Below are positions 18,493-26,290 of a DNA stretch of 64,000 nt, piece after piece (position 1 is the stretch's first letter; each line of letters opens with the position of its first letter). The DNA is taken from the NCBI GenBank assembly GCA_964418125.1, contig CAYQKY010000013.1, positions 28,360 to 92,359 of the forward strand, given 5' to 3'. The notes beneath the pieces were generated by a model. It saw nothing but the letters and a program-made list of their open reading frames with translations. It was not told the DNA's origin and ran no database searches. Origin of the DNA: JACJXW01 sp964418125. Its GTDB lineage: Bacteria; Bacteroidota; Bacteroidia; Chitinophagales; Saprospiraceae. The position numbers and the translations under genes are program-made.

Positions 18493-20922
18493 CTACCACA
18501 CCAACTGCTTCGACACGGTCACCGTCGCTCCCGTGGTTTTCATGTATACTGTCCCTTCTTCATCATACACTGTACACTCGGCTACCATTTTGAAATCGGC
18601 GGCCTCGGTGATGTTCACATGGACGAACAGTTCTTTCCCGAACGGAACATTCCGGTAAACCACCGCTGAATCCGTCTGCAGCGGCAGGCTTTTCGCTCCT
18701 TCCATGAATTTCTGTACCCAGACGACCATTCCCTGGTACTGAATGTCGGTGAAAAAAGTGTTGACTGAACCTACCGGGAACTGCCCCTGCTCGGCGAGGG
18801 CCACCTCCGGAGCTTCACAGGACAAGACGATCTGATTTTCCGTACAATCCAGTATCTGCTTGATGCCCCGGAAATAAGGGCCGTGGAAGAGCGAGCCATC
18901 ATTATACAACTCGGCTCCGCTCGTCGGCGGGTAATGGCCGCTGAGTTGATGGGTGAACTTCGGCGCTTTCCGCTCCGCCTTTTTATTCACCAGCGTTACG
19001 GTTGCCTTGTAGTGGTAGGTGGGCAGCTTCTCTCCCTGGCTCATCACGGTCGCTTCAAAGGTGATTTGTTCCGGGCCTTTTTCCACTTCCTTCAGTTCGA
19101 TGATGTAATCCTCCTTTTGGGCGCCGTCAAAGACGATACCCTTGAACAGCCGCGTATTTTCCACCCTGAAGGTGCGGAAATCGGGGTACAGCTTTTCGCA
19201 GCTGTGGGCCATCCAGCCGACGGCGTTCACTACGGGCAGGACTGCCTTGCCCTGAATGACGTGGTGGTTCAGAAAAGGGTTGTCCTCCAGCCGGAGCCGG
19301 CGGTGGATGCGATGGGTGCGCAAGTCCTCACCGATATAACTAACCGCCGCCGGCAGGGTGCCGCCGATGATCACCTGCGGCTGATCGGCGTAGGCAACGT
19401 TCAGTTCATTGACCAGCATGGCCGCTCCCCCTTCGCTGTTGACCAGGGTGACGCCTGCCGCCTCGAACTGGGTTTTCAGCTCGCCACTGACCATACCGCT
19501 GTCCCAGGCGCCCCAGTTGATGGCCGAGACGTGCGTGTTGGGATGGTTGGTTTTGAACAGGTGGGCCGCCTTGCTGAGGATCTCGTTGGCGATGGCGTAG
19601 TCGGTTTGCCCGACATTGCCGTAGAAGCCGGCCACCGAGGAGAAAAGGATCAGGTGGCCGAGCTGATGAATATCGACGCTCTGCAGCAGGGCCAGCAAGC
19701 CGTCGAGCTTTACGGAGAGTACATTCTCGAAATCGGCTTCCGTTTTGTCCTGAATGTACTTGTCCGCCAGGCGGCCGGCGCCGTGGATGATGCCGGTAAC
19801 CCTGCCCAGGGTGTTGACGGCTGCCCCCAGCTCCGGTTGGAAACTTGCCGGGTTGGTTACGTCACCCTGAACATAAATGGCCTGCCCTCCGAAGGAATGG
19901 ATCTGCGAAATGGTATCGTCGATCTCCTTCCGGGCAACGATATTGCCGTAGGTTTTTTTGACGGCCGCCAGGTTGGGCTTTTCTCCCTGCGCCTTCATGT
20001 CTTCCATGATGAGGCGCTTCAGGGTGCTTTCGTCCTGTACGCCCTGAGCATAGGGCGGTACCTCAAACCCGGAGGAGGAGCGGCCCAGGAGGATGAATTT
20101 ACATTGGAAAGCCTTAGCCATCTCGACAACACAGGTGGCGGTGACGCCCCGCGCTCCGCCGCTGACGAGGAAGACGGAATCGGAAGTTACCTTCGTCCGG
20201 ACCTCCCTGTTCTCCGCCACTTCTACGGGCCGGGCCTCTGTCGTCTGCCGGCCTTCTTCCGAAAAGGCTACTTCTACATGCGATACATCCGCGTCCTCCA
20301 GTTCGGCGATCACCTGGGCGGCGATGGCCTCAGCGGGCAATTCCGGCTGTACGTCCAGCGCCCGGCAGAATACCGGCGCCCACTCCAGATTGAGGCACTT
20401 CACCAGCCCGGTGATGCCGCCGCCGATGACGGAGACGTTGCCGCGGCGCCCCTGCCCCAGCTTCCCGTCCATCCGGGTAACGGTGAGGAAGCCGGCGCGT
20501 TGTTTTTGCCCCAGGTCGTTCAGTGGTTGTTGCAGATGCTTTGCCAAAAAGAAAAGGATTTTGACGATCTCCCGCTCGGCGGGAAAATGCTGGGTGAAGT
20601 TGCCGTTCGTGAATTCAAAATGGGGGTGGAGGTGGATGAAGCTACCCACCGCTCCGTACTGGGCCCTGACGGCTTCCATGGCGGCCTGCACCACTTCATC
20701 TGAAGCTGCGGTAAGCGTTACGGCTTTGTCGGTAAGGGGGTTTGGAATACCGGGAAGGTTCAGGATGACTACCTGCCGGCCCCTTTCTTCCAGGCGGCGC
20801 AGTACCTGAGCGGTCAGCTCCGACCCATCATTGGTTATCAGGGTGATGTGCGAATCAGGCAGGGAGCATTCCAGCCGGTCCGGTTGGGGTAAATACTTCA
20901 GCCCCACCTCACTGCGCTCCAC
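18493..20922 (-). CDS. pfaA: KR-DH part of PfaA (separate frame, possibly fused to upstream gene by slippage)
   Basis: As drawn, a GTG at 20922 gives 809 residues. The ketoreductase (about 255-500) has the nucleotide site SGGARGVT and the catalytic Tyr442 in GQTDYAIANE. The C-terminal part is a polyketide-type dehydratase with HVIQGKAVLP (His554, HxxxGxxxxP) and DGSLFHGPYFRG. This KR-DH pair is normally the C-terminal half of PfaA. The frame is open upstream of the GTG right through to the A9 run at 21009-21017, adding 29 codons (ending ...GAFHG) without a stop. There is no ATG and no Shine-Dalgarno at the drawn start. I therefore suspect expression as a frameshift fusion with the upstream KS-AT-ACP gene, but an independent subunit is possible. 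Confidence 0.85.
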   Translation of the reverse strand: MERSEVGLKYLPQPDRLECSLPDSHITLITNDGSELTAQVLRRLEERGRQVVILNLPGIPNPLTDKAVTLTAASDEVVQAAMEAVRAQYGAVGSFIHLHPHFEFTNGNFTQHFPAEREIVKILFFLAKHLQQPLNDLGQKQRAGFLTVTRMDGKLGQGRRGNVSVIGGGITGLVKCLNLEWAPVFCRALDVQPELPAEAIAAQVIAELEDADVSHVEVAFSEEGRQTTEARPVEVAENREVRTKVTSDSVFLVSGGARGVTATCVVEMAKAFQCKFILLGRSSSGFEVPPYAQGVQDESTLKRLIMEDMKAQGEKPNLAAVKKTYGNIVARKEIDDTISQIHSFGGQAIYVQGDVTNPASFQPELGAAVNTLGRVTGIIHGAGRLADKYIQDKTEADFENVLSVKLDGLLALLQSVDIHQLGHLILFSSVAGFYGNVGQTDYAIANEILSKAAHLFKTNHPNTHVSAINWGAWDSGMVSGELKTQFEAAGVTLVNSEGGAAMLVNELNVAYADQPQVIIGGTLPAAVSYIGEDLRTHRIHRRLRLEDNPFLNHHVIQGKAVLPVVNAVGWMAHSCEKLYPDFRTFRVENTRLFKGIVFDGAQKEDYIIELKEVEKGPEQITFEATVMSQGEKLPTYHYKATVTLVNKKAERKAPKFTHQLSGHYPPTSGAELYNDGSLFHGPYFRGIKQILDCTENQIVLSCEAPEVALAEQGQFPVGSVNTFFTDIQYQGMVVWVQKFMEGAKSLPLQTDSAVVYRNVPFGKELFVHVNITEAADFKMVAECTVYDEEGTVYMKTTGATVTVSKQLVW

Positions 20923-20996
20923 GCCGTGGAAGGCGCCTGTTTTGATAGTAGAACCAACCCCCTGTCCGTTTCTGGAGGCTGGTTCTGCCGGGGGCG

Positions 20997-23900
20997 TTAT
21001 GCTACCAGTTTTTTTTTACCGACGTAGGCCACGATCTCGCCCAGCGTGCGCAGTTCCGTCAATTCATTGGGATTGATTCCGGCCATTTCGGGATACTGGG
21101 CGGTGAGGGCGCCGAAGATCTCCACCCTCTTGATGGAATCGATGCCCAGGTCGGCCTCCATGTCCATGTTGAGTTCGAGCATTTCGGCGGGGTAGCCGGT
21201 CTTTTCGCTGACGACGTCCAGGAGAGCCTTTTCGAGTTGGGCGCTGTCTGTACCGGTTTGTACTGCCGGTGCTTCGGTAGCGGCAGTAGGCTCAACCTTT
21301 ACCTTAACCTTCGGCTCAGCCACAGCCGCCCCCCCTTTCTTACCCACATAGCCCACGATCTCGCCCAGCGTGCGCAGTTCCGTCAATTCATTGGGATTGA
21401 TGCCTGCCATTTCGGGGTATTGAGCGGTAAGGGCGCCGAAGATCTCCACTCTTTTGATGGAATCGATGCCCAGGTCGGCTTCCATATCCATATTGAGCTC
21501 GAGCATTTCGGCGGGGTAGCCGGTCTTTTCGCTGACCACTTCCAGGAGGGCTTTTTCGAGTTGGGCGGTGTCCGTTCCGGTTTGTACTGCCGGTGCTTCG
21601 GCAGCGGCAGCAGGTTCAACCTTTACCTCAGCCTCAACCTCAACCTCAACCTTCGGCTCCGCCACAGCCGTCCCCCCTTTCTTACCTACATAGGCCACGA
21701 TCTCGCCCAGGGTTCGCAGTTCCGTCAACTCGTTGGGATTGATGCCTGCCATTTCGGGGTACTGGGCAGTGAGGGCGCCGAAGATCTCTACGCGCTTGAT
21801 GGAATCGATACCCAGGTCGGCCTCCATGTCCATGTTGAGTTCGAGCATTTCGGCGGGGTAGCCGGTCTTTTCGCTGACCACTTCCAGGAGGGCTTTTTCG
21901 AGTTGGGCGGTGTCGACGCCGGTTTGGGCTGCCGGCGCCTGAGCAACGGGAGCAGCCTTGGTTTCGACGGCCGGCGTGGCGGGGGCTACGGGCCGGCTTG
22001 CCGTTTTTGCCTGGCCATTGGCGCCGTTGCCATTGCCGTTGCTGGTTACTGGTGTAGCAACAGTAGCTGGAGCTTCCGGCTTCGCAAAGCCATTACTCAG
22101 GGGCGCCTCTTTTTCAGCGGGTTGCGGGGCCTCGATCTGGCGGGACAGCAGCTGCAGCAGTTGTTGCGCCTGCTGGTTCTGTTCACTCATGAAGCGCTCG
22201 AAGATCTCGAGCGATTTAGTCTGATGGGCGTTGAACGACTCCAGGGCCGCCTGCAACACCTTAAGGGTTTCCTTATTCATGGCTTCTTCTTCATTTTCGA
22301 TTTGAAGATCTGTTTCCCTTTCTGCCGGGACTTCGACGATCTTTTCTACTTCGATTATTTTTTCAACTATTGTTTCCTGTCCGCCGGAGACCCGGAAGCC
22401 GTCACTCAGTGCTTCCTGATAGGCTTTCTGTGTAGGGCCGGAAACATAATTGTTGCCGCTCAGTGATACGTTCAGTTTTGTTTTCGCTACCGGAGCTGCG
22501 GATTCCTTCTTGTAGGGGTCGATATCGGCGAGCGGCAGGCCCAGGACGCGCAGTTGAAGCGCTGCCTGCCGGAATTGCAGGTCGCTGTCCTTCCGGGCGG
22601 CCGGGTTGACGCTCAGGGCAACGTGCTCTTTGCCCTGCAGAATATTTTGCACCAGCCTGGAAAGCACATCTCTGGGGCCGAATTCGACGAATATCCGCCC
22701 GCCGGCCTGGTAAATGTTCTCGATTTGATCTTTGAACAGGACGGGGTTCATGATCTGCTCTTCAAGGATGGCGTGCTGCTCATCGGCGTTGTGCGGATAG
22801 GGCTGCCCCGTTGTATTGGCGTAAACCGGGATGGCCGGCTGGTTGAAGTCCTGCTCATGTACGAAGCGGGCGAAGGGCTGCTGTGCATGCTTCACGAAGG
22901 CGGTGTGGAAAGCAGCGGAGACCGGCAGCGGGATAACCGAAAGGCCTTTGGCCTGCAACTTTTCCTCAGCGTCCTTAATGGCGGCAGTGCCTCCTCCGAT
23001 AACCACCTGGCTGTTGGAGTTGACATTGGCGACGCTCACCCCCTCCATGCCGTTGATGGCCTGCTTTACCTCCGCTTCGGAGGCTTTGACCGCCAGCATG
23101 GTTCCGGCGTCGGCTTCCGGATTGGCAGCCGACATGGCGGCGCCCCGTTCCTTAGCCAGCGCCAGGAAGGTGTCTTCATCGAACACCCCGGCTACCCAGA
23201 GGGCCGTCAGTTCGCCGAAGCTGTGCCCGGCGGCAAAGTGGGGCTGGAAGCCGGCCCTGTGCATTACTTTATACATGCCCATGCTCAGGGCGCCGATGGC
23301 GGGCTGGGCGTATCGGGTTTCGGTCAGCGCCAGTTGCTGCGCCTCCCTTTCTTCCCGGGAGAAGACAGGCACGGGAAAAACGGTTTTGGAGAGCGGAGCT
23401 TCTCCGGCCTTTTGGAAAAGGCTATCCGCTTTGCTGAAAGCCTCGTGGACTTCCGGGAAAGCATTGGCCAGTTCCTTGCCCATGCCGACATACTGGGAAC
23501 CCTGGCCGGAAAACAGGGCCACTACTTTCTGAGTGGCCGGATCGATACCATTCGGGCGGTAACAAATGCCTCTGGGGTGGTTCCAGGCGTCCTGGTTTTT
23601 CTCCAGGGTTTGGATGGCCAGCCGGAGCAATTCAACACACTCTTCCGGGGAGGTGGCGACAAAGCCCAGGCGGGCGCTGGGCCGTTCGGGAGTTGTGTTT
23701 TTTGACTCCCGGGCCAGGCTGGAGAAGGCGGTGGGCGCTTCATCCGACTGCAATTGGGCCAGGCGCTCCTGGCATTCCTGCAGCAACTGGGCCGGCGTGG
23801 GCGCTTGCAGCAACACCGTTTTATAAGGTTCGTGCAGGCGATAGTCGGCCTGCTTTTTCCCCTCGTACTCCTCCATAGTGATGTGCACATTGATGCCGCC

Positions 23901-25271
23901 GAAGCCGAAGGCGCTCACCGAGGCCCGCCGCGGGTGGCCGTTGCGCAGCCAGGGGCGGGTTTCGGTATTGATGTAAATCGGCGAGTTGGCGATATCGAAT
24001 TGGGAATTGGGCCGTTCTACGTTGATGGTCGGAGGCAATACTTTATGGTGGAGGGCCAGTACGGCTTTGATCATGCCGGCCGCTCCGGCGGCGGCCTTGG
24101 TATGTCCGATCTGTGATTTGACGGAACCGAGGGCGATGTGGTGTTTTTCCGGGTTATCCTTGCCGAAGACCATGTTCATGGAAGTGAACTCGGTGGGGTC
24201 GCCGGCGCCGGTGCCGGTGCCGTGGGCTTCGATCAGCCCGACGGTGGAGGGGGCGTATCCGGCCTCCTCGTAGGCACGGTTCATGGCGAGGGCCTGCCCG
24301 GAGGGGCGGGGGGCGTAGACCGACTTGAAGCGGCCGTCGCTGGAGGTTCCTACGCCTTTGACTACAGCGTAGATGTGGTCGCCGTCGCGTTCGGCGTCTT
24401 CCAGCCGCTTCATTACCAGCATGCCGATGCCTTCTCCGATGAGCATGCCGTCGGCCTCATCGCTGAAGGGACGGATATTCCCGGACTTCGAAAAGGCCGG
24501 CGTCTTGCTGAACGACATGTACATGAAGGGGGAGTTGTCGGTATCCACGCCTCCGGTGAGCATCATGTCGCAGCGGCCTTCCACCAGTTCGCTCAGTGCC
24601 ATCTTGATGGCGCTCAGGGAGGCGGCGCAGGCGGCGTCGACCACGCTGTTGATGCCGCCCAGGTCGAAGCGGTTGGCGATGCGGCCGGAGATGACGTTGC
24701 CCAGCAGGCCGGGGAAGGCGTTCTCGTTCCAGCTCACATAGGCTTTCTTTATCTTGTCGACGATGGGCGGAATATCCTCTTCCGCCACGCCGCTGGCCCT
24801 CAGGGCCTTCTCCCATACCGGGTACTGCAGCCGGGCGATCAGGGGCAGGATCAGCTTCTGGCCGCCGCCCACGCCCAGCACTACGCCGGTTTTTTCTTTG
24901 AGTTCTTTGGTGAATTTCGGGGAGTCCTGCCCGTAGCCGGCGTCCTGCAGGGCGTCGCGGGCGGCCACCAGGCCCAATAGCTGGCTGACGTCCGTCACCT
25001 CCAGGATATTGGGAGGCAGGCCGAACTCCATGGGGTTGAAATCGATCTCGGGAAGGAAGCCGCCCCGCTTGCAGTAAGTCTTGTCCGGAGCGCTCATATC
25101 GGGGTCGTAGTAGTCTTCGATGCGCCAGCGGCTGGGCGGCACGTCGGTGATGCTGTCTTTGCCCAGGATGATATTATTCCAGAACTCTTCGACATTGAGG
25201 GCATCGGCAAAGAGGGCGGAAAGGCCGGTGACAGCGATTGGCGTTTTGCGTAGGGAGCTGTTGATATTCAT
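20997..25271 (-). CDS. pfaA: PfaA-like PUFA synthase, KS-AT-ACP-ACP-ACP
   Basis: 1424 residues from ATG 25271. KS (about 10-475) has Cys215 in DAACAAS, EAHGTGTGAGD and KSQIGHTKAA. A malonyl-type AT (about 585-900) has Ser684 in GHSFGE. Next come a charged linker with a predicted coiled stretch (VEKIIEVEKIVEVPAE) and three nearly identical ACPs with phosphopantetheine Ser1157, Ser1271 and Ser1379 in LGIDSIKRVE, separated by Glu/Val/Ala-rich linkers. The frame ends four codons after a nine-A run (GKKKLVA-stop), unlike the other ACP ends (GKKGG). Standard PfaA continues into KR-DH, which here lies in the -1 frame just downstream. The protein starts and carries the growing chain. It is divergent in no sense: TetR, PfaA, KR-DH, PfaC and PfaD all run leftward. 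Confidence 0.93.
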   Translation of the reverse strand: MNINSSLRKTPIAVTGLSALFADALNVEEFWNNIILGKDSITDVPPSRWRIEDYYDPDMSAPDKTYCKRGGFLPEIDFNPMEFGLPPNILEVTDVSQLLGLVAARDALQDAGYGQDSPKFTKELKEKTGVVLGVGGGQKLILPLIARLQYPVWEKALRASGVAEEDIPPIVDKIKKAYVSWNENAFPGLLGNVISGRIANRFDLGGINSVVDAACAASLSAIKMALSELVEGRCDMMLTGGVDTDNSPFMYMSFSKTPAFSKSGNIRPFSDEADGMLIGEGIGMLVMKRLEDAERDGDHIYAVVKGVGTSSDGRFKSVYAPRPSGQALAMNRAYEEAGYAPSTVGLIEAHGTGTGAGDPTEFTSMNMVFGKDNPEKHHIALGSVKSQIGHTKAAAGAAGMIKAVLALHHKVLPPTINVERPNSQFDIANSPIYINTETRPWLRNGHPRRASVSAFGFGGINVHITMEEYEGKKQADYRLHEPYKTVLLQAPTPAQLLQECQERLAQLQSDEAPTAFSSLARESKNTTPERPSARLGFVATSPEECVELLRLAIQTLEKNQDAWNHPRGICYRPNGIDPATQKVVALFSGQGSQYVGMGKELANAFPEVHEAFSKADSLFQKAGEAPLSKTVFPVPVFSREEREAQQLALTETRYAQPAIGALSMGMYKVMHRAGFQPHFAAGHSFGELTALWVAGVFDEDTFLALAKERGAAMSAANPEADAGTMLAVKASEAEVKQAINGMEGVSVANVNSNSQVVIGGGTAAIKDAEEKLQAKGLSVIPLPVSAAFHTAFVKHAQQPFARFVHEQDFNQPAIPVYANTTGQPYPHNADEQHAILEEQIMNPVLFKDQIENIYQAGGRIFVEFGPRDVLSRLVQNILQGKEHVALSVNPAARKDSDLQFRQAALQLRVLGLPLADIDPYKKESAAPVAKTKLNVSLSGNNYVSGPTQKAYQEALSDGFRVSGGQETIVEKIIEVEKIVEVPAERETDLQIENEEEAMNKETLKVLQAALESFNAHQTKSLEIFERFMSEQNQQAQQLLQLLSRQIEAPQPAEKEAPLSNGFAKPEAPATVATPVTSNGNGNGANGQAKTASRPVAPATPAVETKAAPVAQAPAAQTGVDTAQLEKALLEVVSEKTGYPAEMLELNMDMEADLGIDSIKRVEIFGALTAQYPEMAGINPNELTELRTLGEIVAYVGKKGGTAVAEPKVEVEVEAEVKVEPAAAAEAPAVQTGTDTAQLEKALLEVVSEKTGYPAEMLELNMDMEADLGIDSIKRVEIFGALTAQYPEMAGINPNELTELRTLGEIVGYVGKKGGAAVAEPKVKVKVEPTAATEAPAVQTGTDSAQLEKALLDVVSEKTGYPAEMLELNMDMEADLGIDSIKRVEIFGALTAQYPEMAGINPNELTELRTLGEIVAYVGKKKLVA
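21009..21017 (-). promoter_or_regulatory. A9 slippery run at the PfaA / KR-DH junction
   Basis: On the coding (minus) strand nine A residues follow GGT and precede CTG GTA GCA TAA. Insertion of one A by polymerase slippage, or a -1 slip of the ribosome on A AAA AAA, moves translation into a frame that stays open into the KR-DH domains. The site falls right after the third ACP, where PfaA proteins normally continue. A sequencing error in the homopolymer would give the same picture. Confidence 0.6.
21020..21930 (-). repeat. Three tandem ACP-coding repeats
   Basis: Three DNA repeats of about 325-342 bp, each coding an ACP plus linker. The encoded cores (TAQLEKALLEVVSEKTGYPA... LGIDSIKRVEIF...) are almost invariant; differences lie in the linkers (AVAEPKVEVEVEAEV, AVAEPKVKVKVEP) and in silent sites. 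Such arrays are typical of PUFA synthases, where ACP number affects yield. Identity this high suggests recent duplication or ongoing gene conversion. Confidence 0.9.
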
Positions 25272-25286
25272 ATCTTTTATTTTGAT

Positions 25287-25313
25287 CCCCGCCGGTTGAA
25301 AGAAAAGGCGGGG
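25287..25313. promoter_or_regulatory. Hairpin between tetR and pfaA
   Basis: A 7-bp GC stem (25287-25293 with 25307-25313, CCCCGCC/GGCGGGG) lies 15 nt upstream of the pfaA start, in the short gap after the tetR stop. On the plus strand it is followed by AAGATCTTTTTT, so it could end antisense transcription entering tetR. On the coding strand it lies in the pfaA leader, without a T run. Confidence 0.45.
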
Positions 25314-25323
25314 AAGATCTTTT

Positions 25324-25941
25324 TTAAACCGAGATGCGAAATAGTTCTTCCTGTTTTTCCAGCAGCTCGATGCCCTTGAGGGTGCACAGGCCGCGCATGT
25401 ATGGGATCAGTATACCGAAGGTGAGCCGCTCTTTGCTGAATTCCACGGCGGGGAACATATCGTTGTCCTTCAGTAGCTTGAGCAGGGCCAGCACCGTTTT
25501 GACCACTACTTCCACATCCATGTCTTCCTGGAAGATACCGTCCTGTATACCCCATTCGGCGAGGTCCACGAGTTGCCGGTGGGCGAAGTTTCCGGTATTT
25601 CGATACGATTCGTGCAACAGGCCGGGGTAGTAGTGAATGATGTCGCTGAAGAAGTTGGGGCTGACATGGTAGGTGCGCCCCACGATCTTGTGGTGCAGGT
25701 GGCCCATGGCCTCGATGGCGTTATCGGCCGACTGTATGATCTCTTCGTTCTCCTCCTTGATCCGGGCGTGGTAAACGGCCAGGCAGGCTTCCAGTAAGCC
25801 GGTCTTATCCTTGAAATGCGTGTAGATTGTTCGCTTGGAGGTATGCAGTTCCCTGACCAGGCGGTCGAGGGTGACCGTCTTTACGCCGTGCTTGACGAAC
25901 TGCTGGGTAGCAGTTTCTATGATGTGCTCTCGTGTGATCAT
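25324..25941 (-). CDS. TetR/AcrR-family transcriptional regulator
   Basis: 205 residues. The N-terminal helix-turn-helix is clear: ITREHIIETATQQFVKHGVK, TVTLDRLVRELHTSKRTIY and THFKDKTGLL. The remaining helical ~150 residues form the ligand-binding/dimerisation part and are not diagnostic. It is 52 bp upstream of pfaA on the same strand, so it could be co-transcribed with, and regulate, the PUFA synthase genes. Fatty-acid-responsive TetR regulators are common, but the ligand here is inferred only from context. Confidence 0.88.
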   Translation of the reverse strand: MITREHIIETATQQFVKHGVKTVTLDRLVRELHTSKRTIYTHFKDKTGLLEACLAVYHARIKEENEEIIQSADNAIEAMGHLHHKIVGRTYHVSPNFFSDIIHYYPGLLHESYRNTGNFAHRQLVDLAEWGIQDGIFQEDMDVEVVVKTVLALLKLLKDNDMFPAVEFSKERLTFGILIPYMRGLCTLKGIELLEKQEELFRISV

Positions 25942-26290
25942 GTATGTGATTCAGCCTTCTGGCGGCCCGTGTGGTAATATTTTGGTTTCTTCAGTACCAC
26001 AAAGGAAGAAAGATTTGGGGGAATTTCCTTATTTGAGGCGGGATTTATTTTTTGAATTGTTTATTAATCCTTCTGATTCCGGACTGGCTGAGGTGAAAGA
26101 ATGGAAGGAAAGACAATGATTTTTGTCATTGATAACACGGCCGGATTTACAGTAACTTTAAAAGTAGCTTACCTATTATCCTTATTAATCGTATTAAGCT
26201 ATTCCTCTTTTAATTAATACACAGGCCTTTGAGAATTGAAAGAAATAGCTCTTCTGGGCGCTTTTAATATACCAAAAAACCAAACCCATC
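25942..26290. other. Divergent intergenic region, tetR / FG-GAP gene
   Basis: 349 bp between two divergently transcribed genes, A/T rich toward 26150-26290. It should hold promoters for both directions. A short inverted repeat (CAATGA...TCATTG near 26115-26132) is the only symmetry seen and could be a regulator site. No coding frame supported. Confidence 0.4.
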
